The notes beneath the pieces are model-generated. The model made no database searches. It was not told where the DNA came from and saw only the letters and a list, made by a program, of their open reading frames with translations. Position numbers and translations under genes: made by a program. From Colwellia sp. (GTDB lineage: Bacteria; Pseudomonadota; Gammaproteobacteria; Enterobacterales; Alteromonadaceae), in NCBI GenBank assembly GCA_013215295.1, contig JABSOZ010000013.1, positions 62,001-126,000 of the forward strand: a DNA stretch of 64,000 nt, written 5' to 3'. Numbering within the stretch: position 1 is the stretch's first letter; each line of letters begins with the position of its first letter. This document shows, one piece after another, positions 34,109 to 43,483 of this stretch.

Positions 34109-34975
34109 TTATAAATGTGTTCTCACTTCAAATAATTCAGGGAAAAAACTCACATCTAACGCTTTTTTCAAAAAGCCCACACCAGAAGATCCTCCCGTAC
34201 CTTTCTTATAACCAATAATTCTTTGCACGGTATACATGTGTTTAAAACGCCACTGCTGAAAAGAATCTTCTATATCAACGAGCTTCTCAGCCAGTTCGTA
34301 CAAGTCAAAATATTTCTCAGGCTGCTGATATACTGTCAGCCAAGCTTTAACGACACTATCATTACTCTGATAGGCTTGGGTGACATCTCTATTAAGTACA
34401 CTATCGTCAATATTAAAGCCTGCTTTAACTAATGTGGTAATGACTTCGTCGTATAAACTTGGGCTATTGAGTAATAATTCGAGTTCTTGATGAGCTTCAC
34501 TGTTGTTATTATGCAACTTGAGCATATCGCTATTTTTATTACCTAAAAGGAATTCCAGTTTGCGATAGCCCTGCGACTGAAAACCAGACGAACGTCCCAA
34601 GTCGTCACGAAATTTCAAATAATCGACGGGGGTCAGCGTTGATAAAATATTCCATGACTGCGTTAGCTGAATAAATATTTGTTTAACGCGGGCGATAACT
34701 TTAAACGCGGGGCCAAAATCATTGTCACGTAAACATTGCACCGCTTTTGTTAGCTCATGTCCGGCAAGTTTTAACCAAAGCTCGCTACTTTGGTGAATAA
34801 CAATAAACAACATTTCATCATGTTCGTTCGATAAAGGTTGCTGGGCTGATAATATTTGGTCGAGTTTCAAGTAATCGCCATACGACATTTCATCTTTAAA
34901 ATCGGTATGAATATCTTGCTCTAGTTCTCTTTTGTTTTCAGGAGAACCACTAAAAGGACAGCCGGTATTAGACAT
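34109..34975 (-). CDS. kynA: Tryptophan 2,3-dioxygenase
   Basis: 288 aa haem enzyme that opens L-tryptophan to N-formylkynurenine, the first step of the pathway encoded here. Family motifs are clear: MSYGDYLKLDQIL, DEMLFIVIHQSSELWLKL with the distal His, DYLKFRDDLGRSSGFQS, and RFKHMYTVQRIIGYKKGTGGSSG with the proximal His. The N-terminus carries CPFS. Its start overlaps the 3' end of kmo by 8 nt, so translation is probably coupled. It is the last gene of the operon although it is the first step. Confidence 0.97.
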   Translation of the reverse strand: MSNTGCPFSGSPENKRELEQDIHTDFKDEMSYGDYLKLDQILSAQQPLSNEHDEMLFIVIHQSSELWLKLAGHELTKAVQCLRDNDFGPAFKVIARVKQIFIQLTQSWNILSTLTPVDYLKFRDDLGRSSGFQSQGYRKLEFLLGNKNSDMLKLHNNNSEAHQELELLLNSPSLYDEVITTLVKAGFNIDDSVLNRDVTQAYQSNDSVVKAWLTVYQQPEKYFDLYELAEKLVDIEDSFQQWRFKHMYTVQRIIGYKKGTGGSSGVGFLKKALDVSFFPELFEVRTHL

Positions 34976-36404
34976 TTTTTTCTTCCTCTTTTTTAAAGTG
35001 CTTATGGACTAATTGCTGTAATTTCAGGTAGATGAATTCGTCTTGCCAACAGTTAGCAATATCTGGGATTTGCATTATTTGTGACATAATTATTTTTTGT
35101 TGATCACCAATTTTTAACGCTTGTGAATAAGGTAAATGCGGACAAAAAGTCACCATAGAATATAGTGGTACCCATAGTTCAGGATGTAGTTGATGAAACT
35201 TTGCTTCAATTTTTTTCTGTAATTGAAAGTTACTATCAGCAGATAACTCACTCATTTCAATAAAGTTACGTCTGGCTAATTCAGTTATAGCATCAGCATT
35301 AATTTTCCGTTGTTTTTGATAAGCATGAAAAATATCGGACCAATTGCCTTCATGCTCATCAATAAGTTCACCGAGCTCTCGGCAATCTTCGAAACCACAG
35401 TTCATACCTTGGCCATAAAAAGGCACCATTGCATGGGCTGCATCACCAATAAGTGCGACTTTATTATTGATCACCCAAGGGTCGACTTTAACCAAAAAGA
35501 GCGGATTTGCAGATTTTTCCATAAAGTCATCAATGGGGTTTTCTAGTAATGTCATGGCATCGGCAAAGTTTTCATTGAAAAAGTTAACCACGCTATTACG
35601 ATCTTTTAAGTTGCTAAATGAATGTTCGCCTTTATAGTTACTTTCATAATTTAAAAATAAGGTACAAGTGAAAGTACCATCAGGATTGGGCAGGGCGATC
35701 AGCATAAAGTCTTTTCTTGGCCAGATATGTAAGGCTTCTTTTTCCATCTTAAAGCGAGCGTCGCCCGTTTCGTTTTCATGGGCAGGAATAGACAATTCAA
35801 TATAGGACTGCGGCATGAAAGACTGACTATAACTAAAGCGGGATGTTTCTTGCGCTAGTCGACGCACTTTTGAAAATGCACCATCTGCGCCAAAAATATA
35901 ATCTGCATCAATCTCTATATGACTTTTGCTTTGCGGTGTATCAAAACTGAAAGATGCACCGGCGGTATTAAAATCGACATGGGTAAGTCTTTTCTCAAAG
36001 TGTAACTCTACACTCGCTTCTTTTTCTGCTAAATCCAGTAACTGTTCATTAATACCTGCACGAGAAACTGACCAAATCGCTTGATCGTCTTTGCCGTAAG
36101 CTTGCTCGGTTATTGTGCCGTCAACGGCATGCATAACACGCTTTTTCATGGGAATAGCCGCCTTGCGGACTTGTTCAGCTATGCCGACAGATTCTAGGGC
36201 TAACCAGCCACGATCAGAGAGTGCGATATTAATTGATTTACCTTGATAAATATCATGCTGGCGAGAATCTGGTCGAGATTCGAGTAAGTTGATGTTGTAG
36301 CCTTTACGACCTAGTATAACCGCTAAAAGCGCACCAACAGGACCCGCGCCTGCTATGGTTATTTGGGTTTCACTAGCGGGTTTAATTAAAGGGATTTTGT
36401 TCAT
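34968..36404 (-). CDS. kmo: Kynurenine 3-monooxygenase
   Basis: 478 aa from ATG 36404, 8 nt behind AAAGGAG; the GTG three codons earlier is too close to that site. It is an FAD-dependent aromatic hydroxylase that makes 3-hydroxykynurenine with NADPH. It carries the Rossmann GAGPVGALLAVILGRKG at the N-terminus and GDAAHAMVPFYGQGMNCGFED, the second FAD motif, near residue 310. The C-terminal ~100 residues match the membrane-associated part of KMO. The start overlaps the kynU stop (ATGA), the end overlaps kynA. Confidence 0.96.
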   Translation of the reverse strand: MNKIPLIKPASETQITIAGAGPVGALLAVILGRKGYNINLLESRPDSRQHDIYQGKSINIALSDRGWLALESVGIAEQVRKAAIPMKKRVMHAVDGTITEQAYGKDDQAIWSVSRAGINEQLLDLAEKEASVELHFEKRLTHVDFNTAGASFSFDTPQSKSHIEIDADYIFGADGAFSKVRRLAQETSRFSYSQSFMPQSYIELSIPAHENETGDARFKMEKEALHIWPRKDFMLIALPNPDGTFTCTLFLNYESNYKGEHSFSNLKDRNSVVNFFNENFADAMTLLENPIDDFMEKSANPLFLVKVDPWVINNKVALIGDAAHAMVPFYGQGMNCGFEDCRELGELIDEHEGNWSDIFHAYQKQRKINADAITELARRNFIEMSELSADSNFQLQKKIEAKFHQLHPELWVPLYSMVTFCPHLPYSQALKIGDQQKIIMSQIMQIPDIANCWQDEFIYLKLQQLVHKHFKKEEEKNV

Positions 36405-37711
36405 TGTAAACACTCCTTTAAAAGTCGGACAAAGTGGTAAATATCTTGAAACTGATTGTAAAGTGGCACAGGAGCAACGCGAATTACATTGGGTTCACGC
36501 CAGTCTGTGGTTACGCCATTCTCTTCTAAGGCGTTAAACATCGCTTTACCGTCGAGCCCTTTTACATTAACCATTAAAGACAGTTGGCAGCCTCGTTCGC
36601 TTTCATTACTTGGCGTGATAATGCGAATTTTATCGCCCAATTCACTGTCGATTAACTCAATCATATATTGCGTGAGTTTCAGTGATTTTTTACGAAGCTC
36701 GCTAATACCACCGGCCATTTTTATGGTATCAAGTGAGCCGCGAATCGCGGCTAATGACAATACCGGTGGATTTGATAATTGCCAGCCTTCAGCGGTATCA
36801 ATGGCTTTAAAGTTATTTTCCATTTTAAAACGGGTTGATTTATCGTGACCCCACCAACCAGCAAAACGGTTTACCTGCGTTTCACTATTGGTATTCGTGC
36901 TATGTTTTTTATGCACAAAACATCCGGCAACTGAGCCTGCACCACTGTTTAAATATTTGTAACTACACCAACAGGCAAAGTCGACTTGCCAGTTGTGCAA
37001 CTCCATTTCGATATTGCCAACGGCATGGGCTAAATCGAAACCCACCATTATACCTTTAGCATGTGCTTTTTCGGTGATGGTTTTCATATCAAGCACTTGG
37101 CCCGTGTAATACTGAACTCCCGGTAATAATATCAGTGCTATTTCATCGCCTTGTTGTTCAATAATTTGGTACAAATCATCATAATTTAATAACTCTTCGC
37201 CATCTCTTGGTGTCCAAAGCAACATGTTGTCTTCAACATTTTGGTGATGATGTTTAAGCTGAGATTCCACGGCATAATGATCGGAAGGGAAAGCGTGATC
37301 TTCAATGAGTATCTTTGTCCGTTTGCCACTTGGTTGATAAAAGCTCACCATCATTAAATGCAAATTAGTGGTTAATGAATTCATCGTCACCACTTCTTCA
37401 TTTTTTCCGCCCACCAATAACGCCGATTGCTCTGTTAAAAATTCATGGTAGGGCATCCATGGGAAGTCACCTTCAAAATGACCTTTTACGCCACGTTGCC
37501 CCCAAGAGTCGAGCAACTCAATTACATATTCACGGGCGAGTTTTGGTTGTAAACCCAGAGAGTTTCCGGTGAAATAGTATTCATCTTCACCATTCGCTTG
37601 CTTCGGAATGGCAAACTGGTCGCGTATTCTTGCTAACGGATCATCGAGATCGAGTTGTTGAGCGTATGCTAATGTGCTTTTGTTATTATTTGTTTTATTA
37701 GTAATAGTCAT
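36401..37711 (-). CDS. kynU: Kynureninase
   Basis: 436 aa PLP enzyme of fold type I that cleaves 3-hydroxykynurenine to 3-hydroxyanthranilate and alanine. Visible features: YYFTGNSLGLQP near the N-terminus, VVTMNSLTTNLHLMM, FDLAHAVGN with the PLP-binding Asp, and the Schiff-base Lys in CWCSYKYLNSGAG. FAGWWGHDKSTRF is also typical. The stop codon overlaps the kmo start by 4 nt, and the start is 3 nt from the end of the cyclase gene. Confidence 0.96.
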   Translation of the reverse strand: MTITNKTNNNKSTLAYAQQLDLDDPLARIRDQFAIPKQANGEDEYYFTGNSLGLQPKLAREYVIELLDSWGQRGVKGHFEGDFPWMPYHEFLTEQSALLVGGKNEEVVTMNSLTTNLHLMMVSFYQPSGKRTKILIEDHAFPSDHYAVESQLKHHHQNVEDNMLLWTPRDGEELLNYDDLYQIIEQQGDEIALILLPGVQYYTGQVLDMKTITEKAHAKGIMVGFDLAHAVGNIEMELHNWQVDFACWCSYKYLNSGAGSVAGCFVHKKHSTNTNSETQVNRFAGWWGHDKSTRFKMENNFKAIDTAEGWQLSNPPVLSLAAIRGSLDTIKMAGGISELRKKSLKLTQYMIELIDSELGDKIRIITPSNESERGCQLSLMVNVKGLDGKAMFNALEENGVTTDWREPNVIRVAPVPLYNQFQDIYHFVRLLKECLQ

Positions 37712-37714
37712 AAG

Positions 37715-38644
37715 TTATTTACTCATTTCTTTAGCATTAAATTCTTTTGCTGAAAATAGAACTGGCCGACTTGGCGCAGCGTCATTATGAAAAGCCGGTG
37801 TTTGAATATTGATAAAGTAAAAGTCATCATCGACTTCATCGCCAATAAACGCCATTTCAGTAATCGTCTTGTTGATTAAGCTATTTTCATTTACTTGATG
37901 AGACCCTTCATCAACTTGCCAAAACAGGTGGTGACAAGTCATTAAGCCATCGTCATGTAAACGGTCAATTGAAGGGACATCGACCACTAAGTGTTCTACA
38001 CCTCGCTCATTTAAATACAAAATGGCTTCACGGCTGAAAAATACCGGTTGATTATCACTGTTGTAAGCCTGTTGACGTTTATTGCTAGTATTTGGCAAAG
38101 TGCGGATCACTAAGACTTGCAATTGCTCATCATGATAAGAAGCAAGTGTTTGTTTAAGTGCTGAACAACTGATGATTAAATCATCTACATCAAATTCAGG
38201 GCTGTAATTCTCACCACTTTTTATTGCTAATTTCGGTGTTATTGAAATTACGGCGCAGGGCATCAAAGCGGGTAAGCTAAGTTGCGCTAATGTTAGTGCG
38301 CGACTTTTACACTTTCCAGCTTCTTCTATAATGTTGTCCATGGAATAATCACAAATATGCGCGATAGACTCGGTATGAGTACCATTGCAATGCGGATTAA
38401 TCGTCAATTCATTTACATTACAACTGCCACCTTGTTTGGTATCACCAATAAAGCCACCTGCTTGCATTGGACAAGATAATGCTGCATTTGCAGAGAAGTG
38501 ATTAGGTTGTTGGCTGGGTTGATTAAAGTTTACAGGAATAGCCAATGACCATGACTTTTCCATACTTATTTGATAACTAGCGTTTTGAAGTTCAATGCTT
38601 ATCTTTATCCCGCTATTTTTAACGTTAGTGTTAGTTAAACTCAT
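37715..38644 (-). CDS. Cyclase-family protein, probable kynurenine formamidase
   Basis: 309 aa from ATG 38644. The protein contains the metal-binding motif of the cyclase/KynB family (INPHCNGTHTESIAHI, near residue 80), and later LVVDVPSIDRLHDDG and CHHLFW. The family includes N-formylkynurenine formamidase KynB, and the position between kynU and ACMSD fits that missing step. It is longer than KynB (~210 aa) and clearly diverged, so the assignment rests on context. The ATG overlaps the ACMSD stop (ATGA). The divergent alpha/beta hydrolase at 43484 is a competing candidate for the same step. Confidence 0.75.
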   Translation of the reverse strand: MSLTNTNVKNSGIKISIELQNASYQISMEKSWSLAIPVNFNQPSQQPNHFSANAALSCPMQAGGFIGDTKQGGSCNVNELTINPHCNGTHTESIAHICDYSMDNIIEEAGKCKSRALTLAQLSLPALMPCAVISITPKLAIKSGENYSPEFDVDDLIISCSALKQTLASYHDEQLQVLVIRTLPNTSNKRQQAYNSDNQPVFFSREAILYLNERGVEHLVVDVPSIDRLHDDGLMTCHHLFWQVDEGSHQVNENSLINKTITEMAFIGDEVDDDFYFINIQTPAFHNDAAPSRPVLFSAKEFNAKEMSK

Positions 38645-39648
38645 AAGAATTGCTCTTTTGATAAACCTAACCACTTAAGCGCTGAACCATGCAGTAATTT
38701 TTCTTTAATATCATCAGAAAACTGACTGTTCTCTATCAATTTTCCTGGCTCTAATTCACCCAATGGAAACGGGTAATCAGTGCCAAGGGCAATATTGTCG
38801 GCGCCCATTAAATCGACTAAATATTTCAGTGCTAATTCGTCATGGACTAATGAATCAAGGTAAATTTGTGGCAGAAAATCTCGCGGGTTAATTGGGCAGT
38901 CAACCGCACATAAGTCAGGGCGAACATTAAAACCATGCTCAATACGGCCGATAGTAGACGGAAACGAACCACCACCATGAGCAAAGGCTATTTTAAGTTT
39001 TGGTAAACGTTGTAATACGCCGCCAAAGATCATCGAGCATATGGCTAAGCTTGACTCTGCTGGCATGCCGACAAGCCAGGGTAACCAGTACTTAGGCATT
39101 TTTTCTTTAGCCATCATGTCCCATGGATGAACGAAAACAGCTGCGCCTAAGTCTTGTGCGGCTTCGAAAATTGGGAATAACTCTGCTTGGTCTAAATTCC
39201 ATTCATTAATATGAGAACCAATTTGAATGCCCGCCAAACCAATTTTCATACAACGTTCAAGCTCTTTTATTGCAAGCTCTGGCGATTGCATAGGGAGAGT
39301 GCCTAAACCAATAAAACGTTTCGGGTGGTCGTTAACAATACCGGCAATGTGGTCATTCAAATACATAGATAAATCTAGGGTATCTTTAGGTTTTGCCCAG
39401 TAATTGAACATGACAGGCACAGTTGAAAGTACTTGTACGTCTACCTGATGTTTTTGGCAATCATCAAGGCGAACTTTAGGGTCCCAACAATTGTGGTCTA
39501 TTTCACGAAAAAACTTCTCATCAACCATCATGCGCGCACAGCCACATTTATGATGATCTAAACTAACAAAACCGCCGTAACCGTATTTTTCACGTAAGTT
39601 TGGCCACGTTTTAGGAAGGATGTGAGTATGGATATCTATTTTCAACAT
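38641..39648 (-). CDS. 2-amino-3-carboxymuconate-6-semialdehyde decarboxylase (ACMSD)
   Basis: 335 aa of the amidohydrolase superfamily. Zinc ligands are visible: HTH in MLKIDIHTHILP, His in AAVFVHPWD, and Asp in NIALGTDYPFPLGE. GGGSFPSTIGRIEHGFNVRPDLC is typical for ACMSD. The enzyme decarboxylates ACMS to 2-aminomuconate semialdehyde, sending carbon to catabolism instead of quinolinate and NAD. It starts 3 nt after the HAAO gene and its stop overlaps the cyclase start. Confidence 0.95.
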   Translation of the reverse strand: MLKIDIHTHILPKTWPNLREKYGYGGFVSLDHHKCGCARMMVDEKFFREIDHNCWDPKVRLDDCQKHQVDVQVLSTVPVMFNYWAKPKDTLDLSMYLNDHIAGIVNDHPKRFIGLGTLPMQSPELAIKELERCMKIGLAGIQIGSHINEWNLDQAELFPIFEAAQDLGAAVFVHPWDMMAKEKMPKYWLPWLVGMPAESSLAICSMIFGGVLQRLPKLKIAFAHGGGSFPSTIGRIEHGFNVRPDLCAVDCPINPRDFLPQIYLDSLVHDELALKYLVDLMGADNIALGTDYPFPLGELEPGKLIENSQFSDDIKEKLLHGSALKWLGLSKEQFL

Positions 39649-39651
39649 AAT

Positions 39652-40209
39652 TTAGCCCTTAGTCACTATTGTGCCGCATTGCTGACAAGTGCAGTTGGTA
39701 GGTGTGTCGTAAAAACGAGTGAATACTTTAGGTAGGTCTGTTTCTATATTGTCGAGACAAAAAGCTTCGGTGTAGAGTTGGCTTTTGCAGTCAGGACAAA
39801 ACCAATAAAGTGCATCTTCTTGTTTGTTTGCCCGCTTTTGTTCAACCACTAAACCAACGCTGTTTTCAAAGCGTTGCGGAGAATGCAACATTTTAGGCGG
39901 CAATAAGAATATTTCGCCGGCTTTAATTTTTATATCATGAAAATTCTCAGCATTATGATGGTCATTGTTTTCAACCGTACCATCGATGACTGAAAGTACC
40001 ATTTCGCCTTCGATTTGATAAAACAGTTCAGGTGTTTCGTTATAGTGATAGTCAGTTCTATTATTCGGGCCGCCAACGATCATGACAATAAAGTTGTCTT
40101 GCTCAAAAATTTGCTTATTACAAACGGGAGGTTTAAGTAAATGGCGATGTTCATCAATCCAAGCATGCAAATTAAAAGGCATGGCGATACTATTTTTCAA
40201 CATTGACAT
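39652..40209 (-). CDS. 3-hydroxyanthranilate 3,4-dioxygenase
   Basis: 185 aa cupin that opens 3-hydroxyanthranilate to ACMS. The iron-binding cupin motif is seen in [20 protein letters not shown] and [14 protein letters not shown]. The C-terminal rubredoxin-like site with two CxxC (CPDC and CQQC) is that of bacterial two-iron enzymes. GGGGAATAATA precedes the ATG. It is 2 nt from the deaminase gene and 3 nt from ACMSD, so these three are surely co-transcribed. Confidence 0.96.
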   Translation of the reverse strand: MSMLKNSIAMPFNLHAWIDEHRHLLKPPVCNKQIFEQDNFIVMIVGGPNNRTDYHYNETPELFYQIEGEMVLSVIDGTVENNDHHNAENFHDIKIKAGEIFLLPPKMLHSPQRFENSVGLVVEQKRANKQEDALYWFCPDCKSQLYTEAFCLDNIETDLPKVFTRFYDTPTNCTCQQCGTIVTKG

Positions 40210-40211
40210 TA

Positions 40212-40694
40212 TTATTCCCCTGTCGAATTACTGTGAGTCTTTTGCTGTTGATTAAGCGCAGCGATACATTTAAGTTCTATGGCGATAGGCGTCGGTAATT
40301 TATTAATTTCAACCGTGGTTCGACAAGGTTGGTTATCGGCAAAGTATTCTGCGTAAATACGATTGTAGGCGGCAAAGTCGTCATCCATATTGGTTAAAAA
40401 TACCGTGACATCAACCAAGTCCATCCAGCTAGCATTTGAAGCTTCTAGAATTAAACGAATATTGGTAAAGACACTATGACATTGCGCTTCAATATCGTAA
40501 CTTTTTATTTTGCCTTGCTCGTCAAGTTCAACACCTGGAATGTCTTTGCAGCCCGCTTTTCTTGGGCCAACGCCAGAAAGAAATAATAAGTCGCCTACTT
40601 GTCGGGCGTGAGGGTATAAACCTACTGGCTTTGGCGCTTGTTCCGCGTTGATGATTTTTGGGTTTGTTGACGCTTGAGATTTAACATCGCTCAT
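40212..40694 (-). CDS. RidA-family 2-aminomuconate deaminase
   Basis: 160 aa of the RidA/YjgF fold ([37 protein letters not shown], and [19 protein letters not shown], whose Arg binds the substrate carboxylate). The family member in aminophenol and 3-hydroxyanthranilate pathways (AmnD/NbaF) turns 2-aminomuconate into 4-oxalocrotonate. Its position in this operon makes that role likely. GGATCCC precedes the ATG. A 266-nt gap follows upstream, so a second promoter may lie there. Confidence 0.9.
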   Translation of the reverse strand: MSDVKSQASTNPKIINAEQAPKPVGLYPHARQVGDLLFLSGVGPRKAGCKDIPGVELDEQGKIKSYDIEAQCHSVFTNIRLILEASNASWMDLVDVTVFLTNMDDDFAAYNRIYAEYFADNQPCRTTVEINKLPTPIAIELKCIAALNQQQKTHSNSTGE

Positions 40695-40960
40695 AAGGGA
40701 TCCGTAATTAACTGTTCATTTTTATAGTGATAAGTGTAGACAAAAATCCATCAAAGACCTTTGTTCTTTACTTATTTGCAAGGTTTGCACTGTATTTGAA
40801 TACAACCTAATAGAGCGGATTTCGACTTATCGAAAACACTCAAAGGTACTCCAAAGGAAGGAGGTTAAATAAGCGTCCATTTGCAGCCTAATGCGCTGGC
40901 AAATATTGCTCCTGAAGATTTGAATTTATGACAAATTTGGTTCATTTTTTTCGGTTAGAC

Positions 40961-42418
40961 CTATGAGTATTTTATACAAACATTTTTGGGTTCAGTAAAA
41001 AACCGCATCGCTTCTAAACCTCCTTCTCGGCCAACACCTGAATGATTCATACCACCAAAAGGGGTACGTAAATCACGTAATAACCAACAGTTGATCCAGA
41101 CAATACCGGTATTTATTTGCTCAGCTAACTGATGCGCTCTATTAATGTTTTGTGTCCATATCGTAGCCGCTAAGCCATACTGGCTTTCGTTTGCAAGGTT
41201 TAATGCCTCTTCGTCGGTATCAAATACTTGTAAAGTGATCACCGGACCAAAAATTTCCTCTTGGTTGCAGCTGGCGTTATTATTTAAGCCTTCAATAATA
41301 GTGGGCTGCAAAAAATAACCTTGTGCACAACGGCCAGACAATTGCACCTGTTCGCCACCAGCTAAAATCGTGCCGCCTTCTTGTTTAGCTAAATCAATGT
41401 AGCCGAGTACTTTTTCTAAATGGTCTTTGGAAACAATAGCGCCCATTTTAGTTTCATTAATCAACGGGTCTTGCGGAACAAGTGCTTGTGCTTTTTCGAC
41501 TAATGCCGCTTTAAATTTTTCATAGATGCCCCGTTGAATATATAAACGAGAGGCACATAAACAAATTTGCCCTTGATTGGCGAAACTAGCGCGAAAAACT
41601 TCTTCAACAGTATTTTCAAAGTCACAGTCATCAAAAATTAATGCCGGGTTTTTTCCGCCTAATTCTAACGATAGCTTTTTAAATTTTGGTGCAAGCTGTG
41701 TCGCAATTGCTGCACCTGTGGCAGAGCCGCCAGTAAATGAAATCGCTTTAACTTTAGGGTGATTACATATGGCAGAGCCAACACTTGCACCTGTACCATG
41801 TAATATATTTAAAACGCCTTTAGGCAAGCCAACTTTTTGACAAATCACGCCAAGCATTGCTGCCGTTTGCGGCGTTATTTCAGAGGGTTTAGCAATCACA
41901 CAATTACCTGCTGCCAGGGCAGGTGCTATTTTCCACGTAAATAAATATAGCGGTAAATTCCAAGGTGAAATACAGCCAACAATACCAACAGGCTGGCGTA
42001 AAGTGTAATTGATAGCCGTATTGGCAATAGCATGAGATTCACTGGCAAATTGTGAACAAGCATGGGCAAAAAATTTAAAATTACTTGCCGCACGTGGAAT
42101 ATCAACCATTCTCGCTAACGCAACAGGTTTGCCATTGTCAGTGGCCTCAGCAAGTGCCAATGGTTCCAGTTGGTTTTCAATTTCTTGTGCAATAGCCAAT
42201 AAATAGTCGGCACGTTGCTCTAAGCCTAAATCACGCCATGCAGGAAGCGCACGTTCAGCTGCGGCTACTGCTTGTTCAACATCAGCACTATTACTGTTAG
42301 GGATTTTTCCGTAAACCAAGCCAGTAGCAGGTTCATAATTATCCAAATAGTGATTACTGAGTGGCGCTTGATATTTACCATCAATAAAATTATCAATGAT
42401 GCTACTTGAACGTGTCAT
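40961..42418 (-). CDS. 2-aminomuconate-6-semialdehyde dehydrogenase
   Basis: 485 aa NAD-dependent aldehyde dehydrogenase. Motifs: NLPLYLFTWKIAPALAAGN, FTGGSATGAAIA, the general-base Glu in LELGGKNPALIF, the nucleophile Cys in NQGQICLCASRLY, and EEIFGPVITL. In this cluster it should oxidise 2-aminomuconate semialdehyde to 2-aminomuconate (AmnC/NbaE role). AGAGGTG precedes the ATG. It follows the SDR gene by 36 nt and is separated from the deaminase gene by 266 nt. Confidence 0.92.
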   Translation of the reverse strand: MTRSSSIIDNFIDGKYQAPLSNHYLDNYEPATGLVYGKIPNSNSADVEQAVAAAERALPAWRDLGLEQRADYLLAIAQEIENQLEPLALAEATDNGKPVALARMVDIPRAASNFKFFAHACSQFASESHAIANTAINYTLRQPVGIVGCISPWNLPLYLFTWKIAPALAAGNCVIAKPSEITPQTAAMLGVICQKVGLPKGVLNILHGTGASVGSAICNHPKVKAISFTGGSATGAAIATQLAPKFKKLSLELGGKNPALIFDDCDFENTVEEVFRASFANQGQICLCASRLYIQRGIYEKFKAALVEKAQALVPQDPLINETKMGAIVSKDHLEKVLGYIDLAKQEGGTILAGGEQVQLSGRCAQGYFLQPTIIEGLNNNASCNQEEIFGPVITLQVFDTDEEALNLANESQYGLAATIWTQNINRAHQLAEQINTGIVWINCWLLRDLRTPFGGMNHSGVGREGGLEAMRFFTEPKNVCIKYS

Positions 42419-42454
42419 GACTACACCTCTTGATGATGTTTGTTAAAGAACATT

Positions 42455-43243
42455 TTATAAACAAGAGGTTCTGCCGCCATCTACCGGTAAGTTAATACCG
42501 GTGATATAACCCGCCGCTGGTGATGCTAAGAAAGCGGCTGCGGCTGCAAACTCTTCTGGTTTGGCAAAGCGGCGCATGGGAATAATCGCTTTCTCATTAA
42601 TCGTGGCTTGTTCAATAGAAATATTCTGCTTCTTTGCTTTACCAGAAATAATTGCGTCTAAACGGGCCGTTGCTGTAGCACCAGGTAATACGTTATTAAC
42701 GGTAATACCAAACTCGCCTAATTCATTGGCTAAGGTTTTAGCCCAGCTTGCCACAGCACCACGAATGGTATTAGAAACACCTAGCCCGTTAAGAGGTTGC
42801 TTAACTGACGTTGATATAACGTTGATGATACGGCCATATTGCTTTTCTTTCATACTTGGAATAAGCGCTTGAACCAAGTGATGATTGGACACTAAATGTA
42901 AATTAAAAGCGTTAATAAATTCTTCAACGCCAGCTACGTTTGCTGGTCCGGGCGCTGGTCCGCCAGTATTATTGATTAAAATATCATAACCACCCGATGC
43001 GTTTACATGCGCATTAATCACTTCTTTGACTTGTTCTGTATTGGAGAAGTCAGCGACTAATACTTGATGCTGTTGACCTTGCTCAGTATTGAGTTCAGAT
43101 TTGACTTGCTCAAGTGCTGTTTGATTACGGGAAAACAGCGTGACATTTGCACCTAAGTTGGCAAGTTCTATTGCGCAAGCTTTACCAATACCTTGACTTG
43201 AACCACAAACCAACGCACTTTTACCTTGAAAATTAATATCCAT
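42455..43243 (-). CDS. SDR-family protein without the usual YxxxK, head of the kynurenine block
   Basis: 262 aa Rossmann protein with an intact NAD(P) site (ALVCGSSQGIGKA and NNTGGP instead of NNAG). The catalytic segment reads NVISTSVKQPLNGLGVSNTIRGAV: Ser is present but the Tyr-x-x-x-Lys is replaced by Ser-Asn-Thr-Ile-Arg. A subgroup of bacterial SDRs has this change, so the activity is uncertain. It is the first gene of the block, and its step in tryptophan degradation is unknown. AAAGAGTC precedes the ATG. Confidence 0.8.
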   Translation of the reverse strand: MDINFQGKSALVCGSSQGIGKACAIELANLGANVTLFSRNQTALEQVKSELNTEQGQQHQVLVADFSNTEQVKEVINAHVNASGGYDILINNTGGPAPGPANVAGVEEFINAFNLHLVSNHHLVQALIPSMKEKQYGRIINVISTSVKQPLNGLGVSNTIRGAVASWAKTLANELGEFGITVNNVLPGATATARLDAIISGKAKKQNISIEQATINEKAIIPMRRFAKPEEFAAAAAFLASPAAGYITGINLPVDGGRTSCL

Positions 43244-43426
43244 GAAGACTCTTTCATATTTTAGTTTTAGTTATTATTTTCACGTTATATTTTGAAACTT
43301 ATATAAATTAATGGCAGTGAAAATTTGAGTGAGTATTTTTTATCACATTAAAATATTTAATGTCAGCAAAAGCTTTAACTTTTATTTTTTTACTTTGTAA
43401 ACTTTTACATGCACTGTCCTTTTATT

Positions 43427-43454
43427 TTGACATTTGTCAGATTAAGCTGATAAT
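43427..43454 (+). promoter_or_regulatory. Promoter with overlapping inverted repeat, before the alpha/beta hydrolase
   Basis: TTGACA at 43427-43432, 16-nt spacer, GATAAT at 43449-43454. The -35 box lies inside a perfect inverted repeat TGACA-TT-TGTCA (43428-43439), which looks like an operator and could be shared with the divergent kynurenine block. Confidence 0.6.
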
Positions 43455-43483
43455 GCTTTTTTATCTCAAAATTAATAGCTGTA

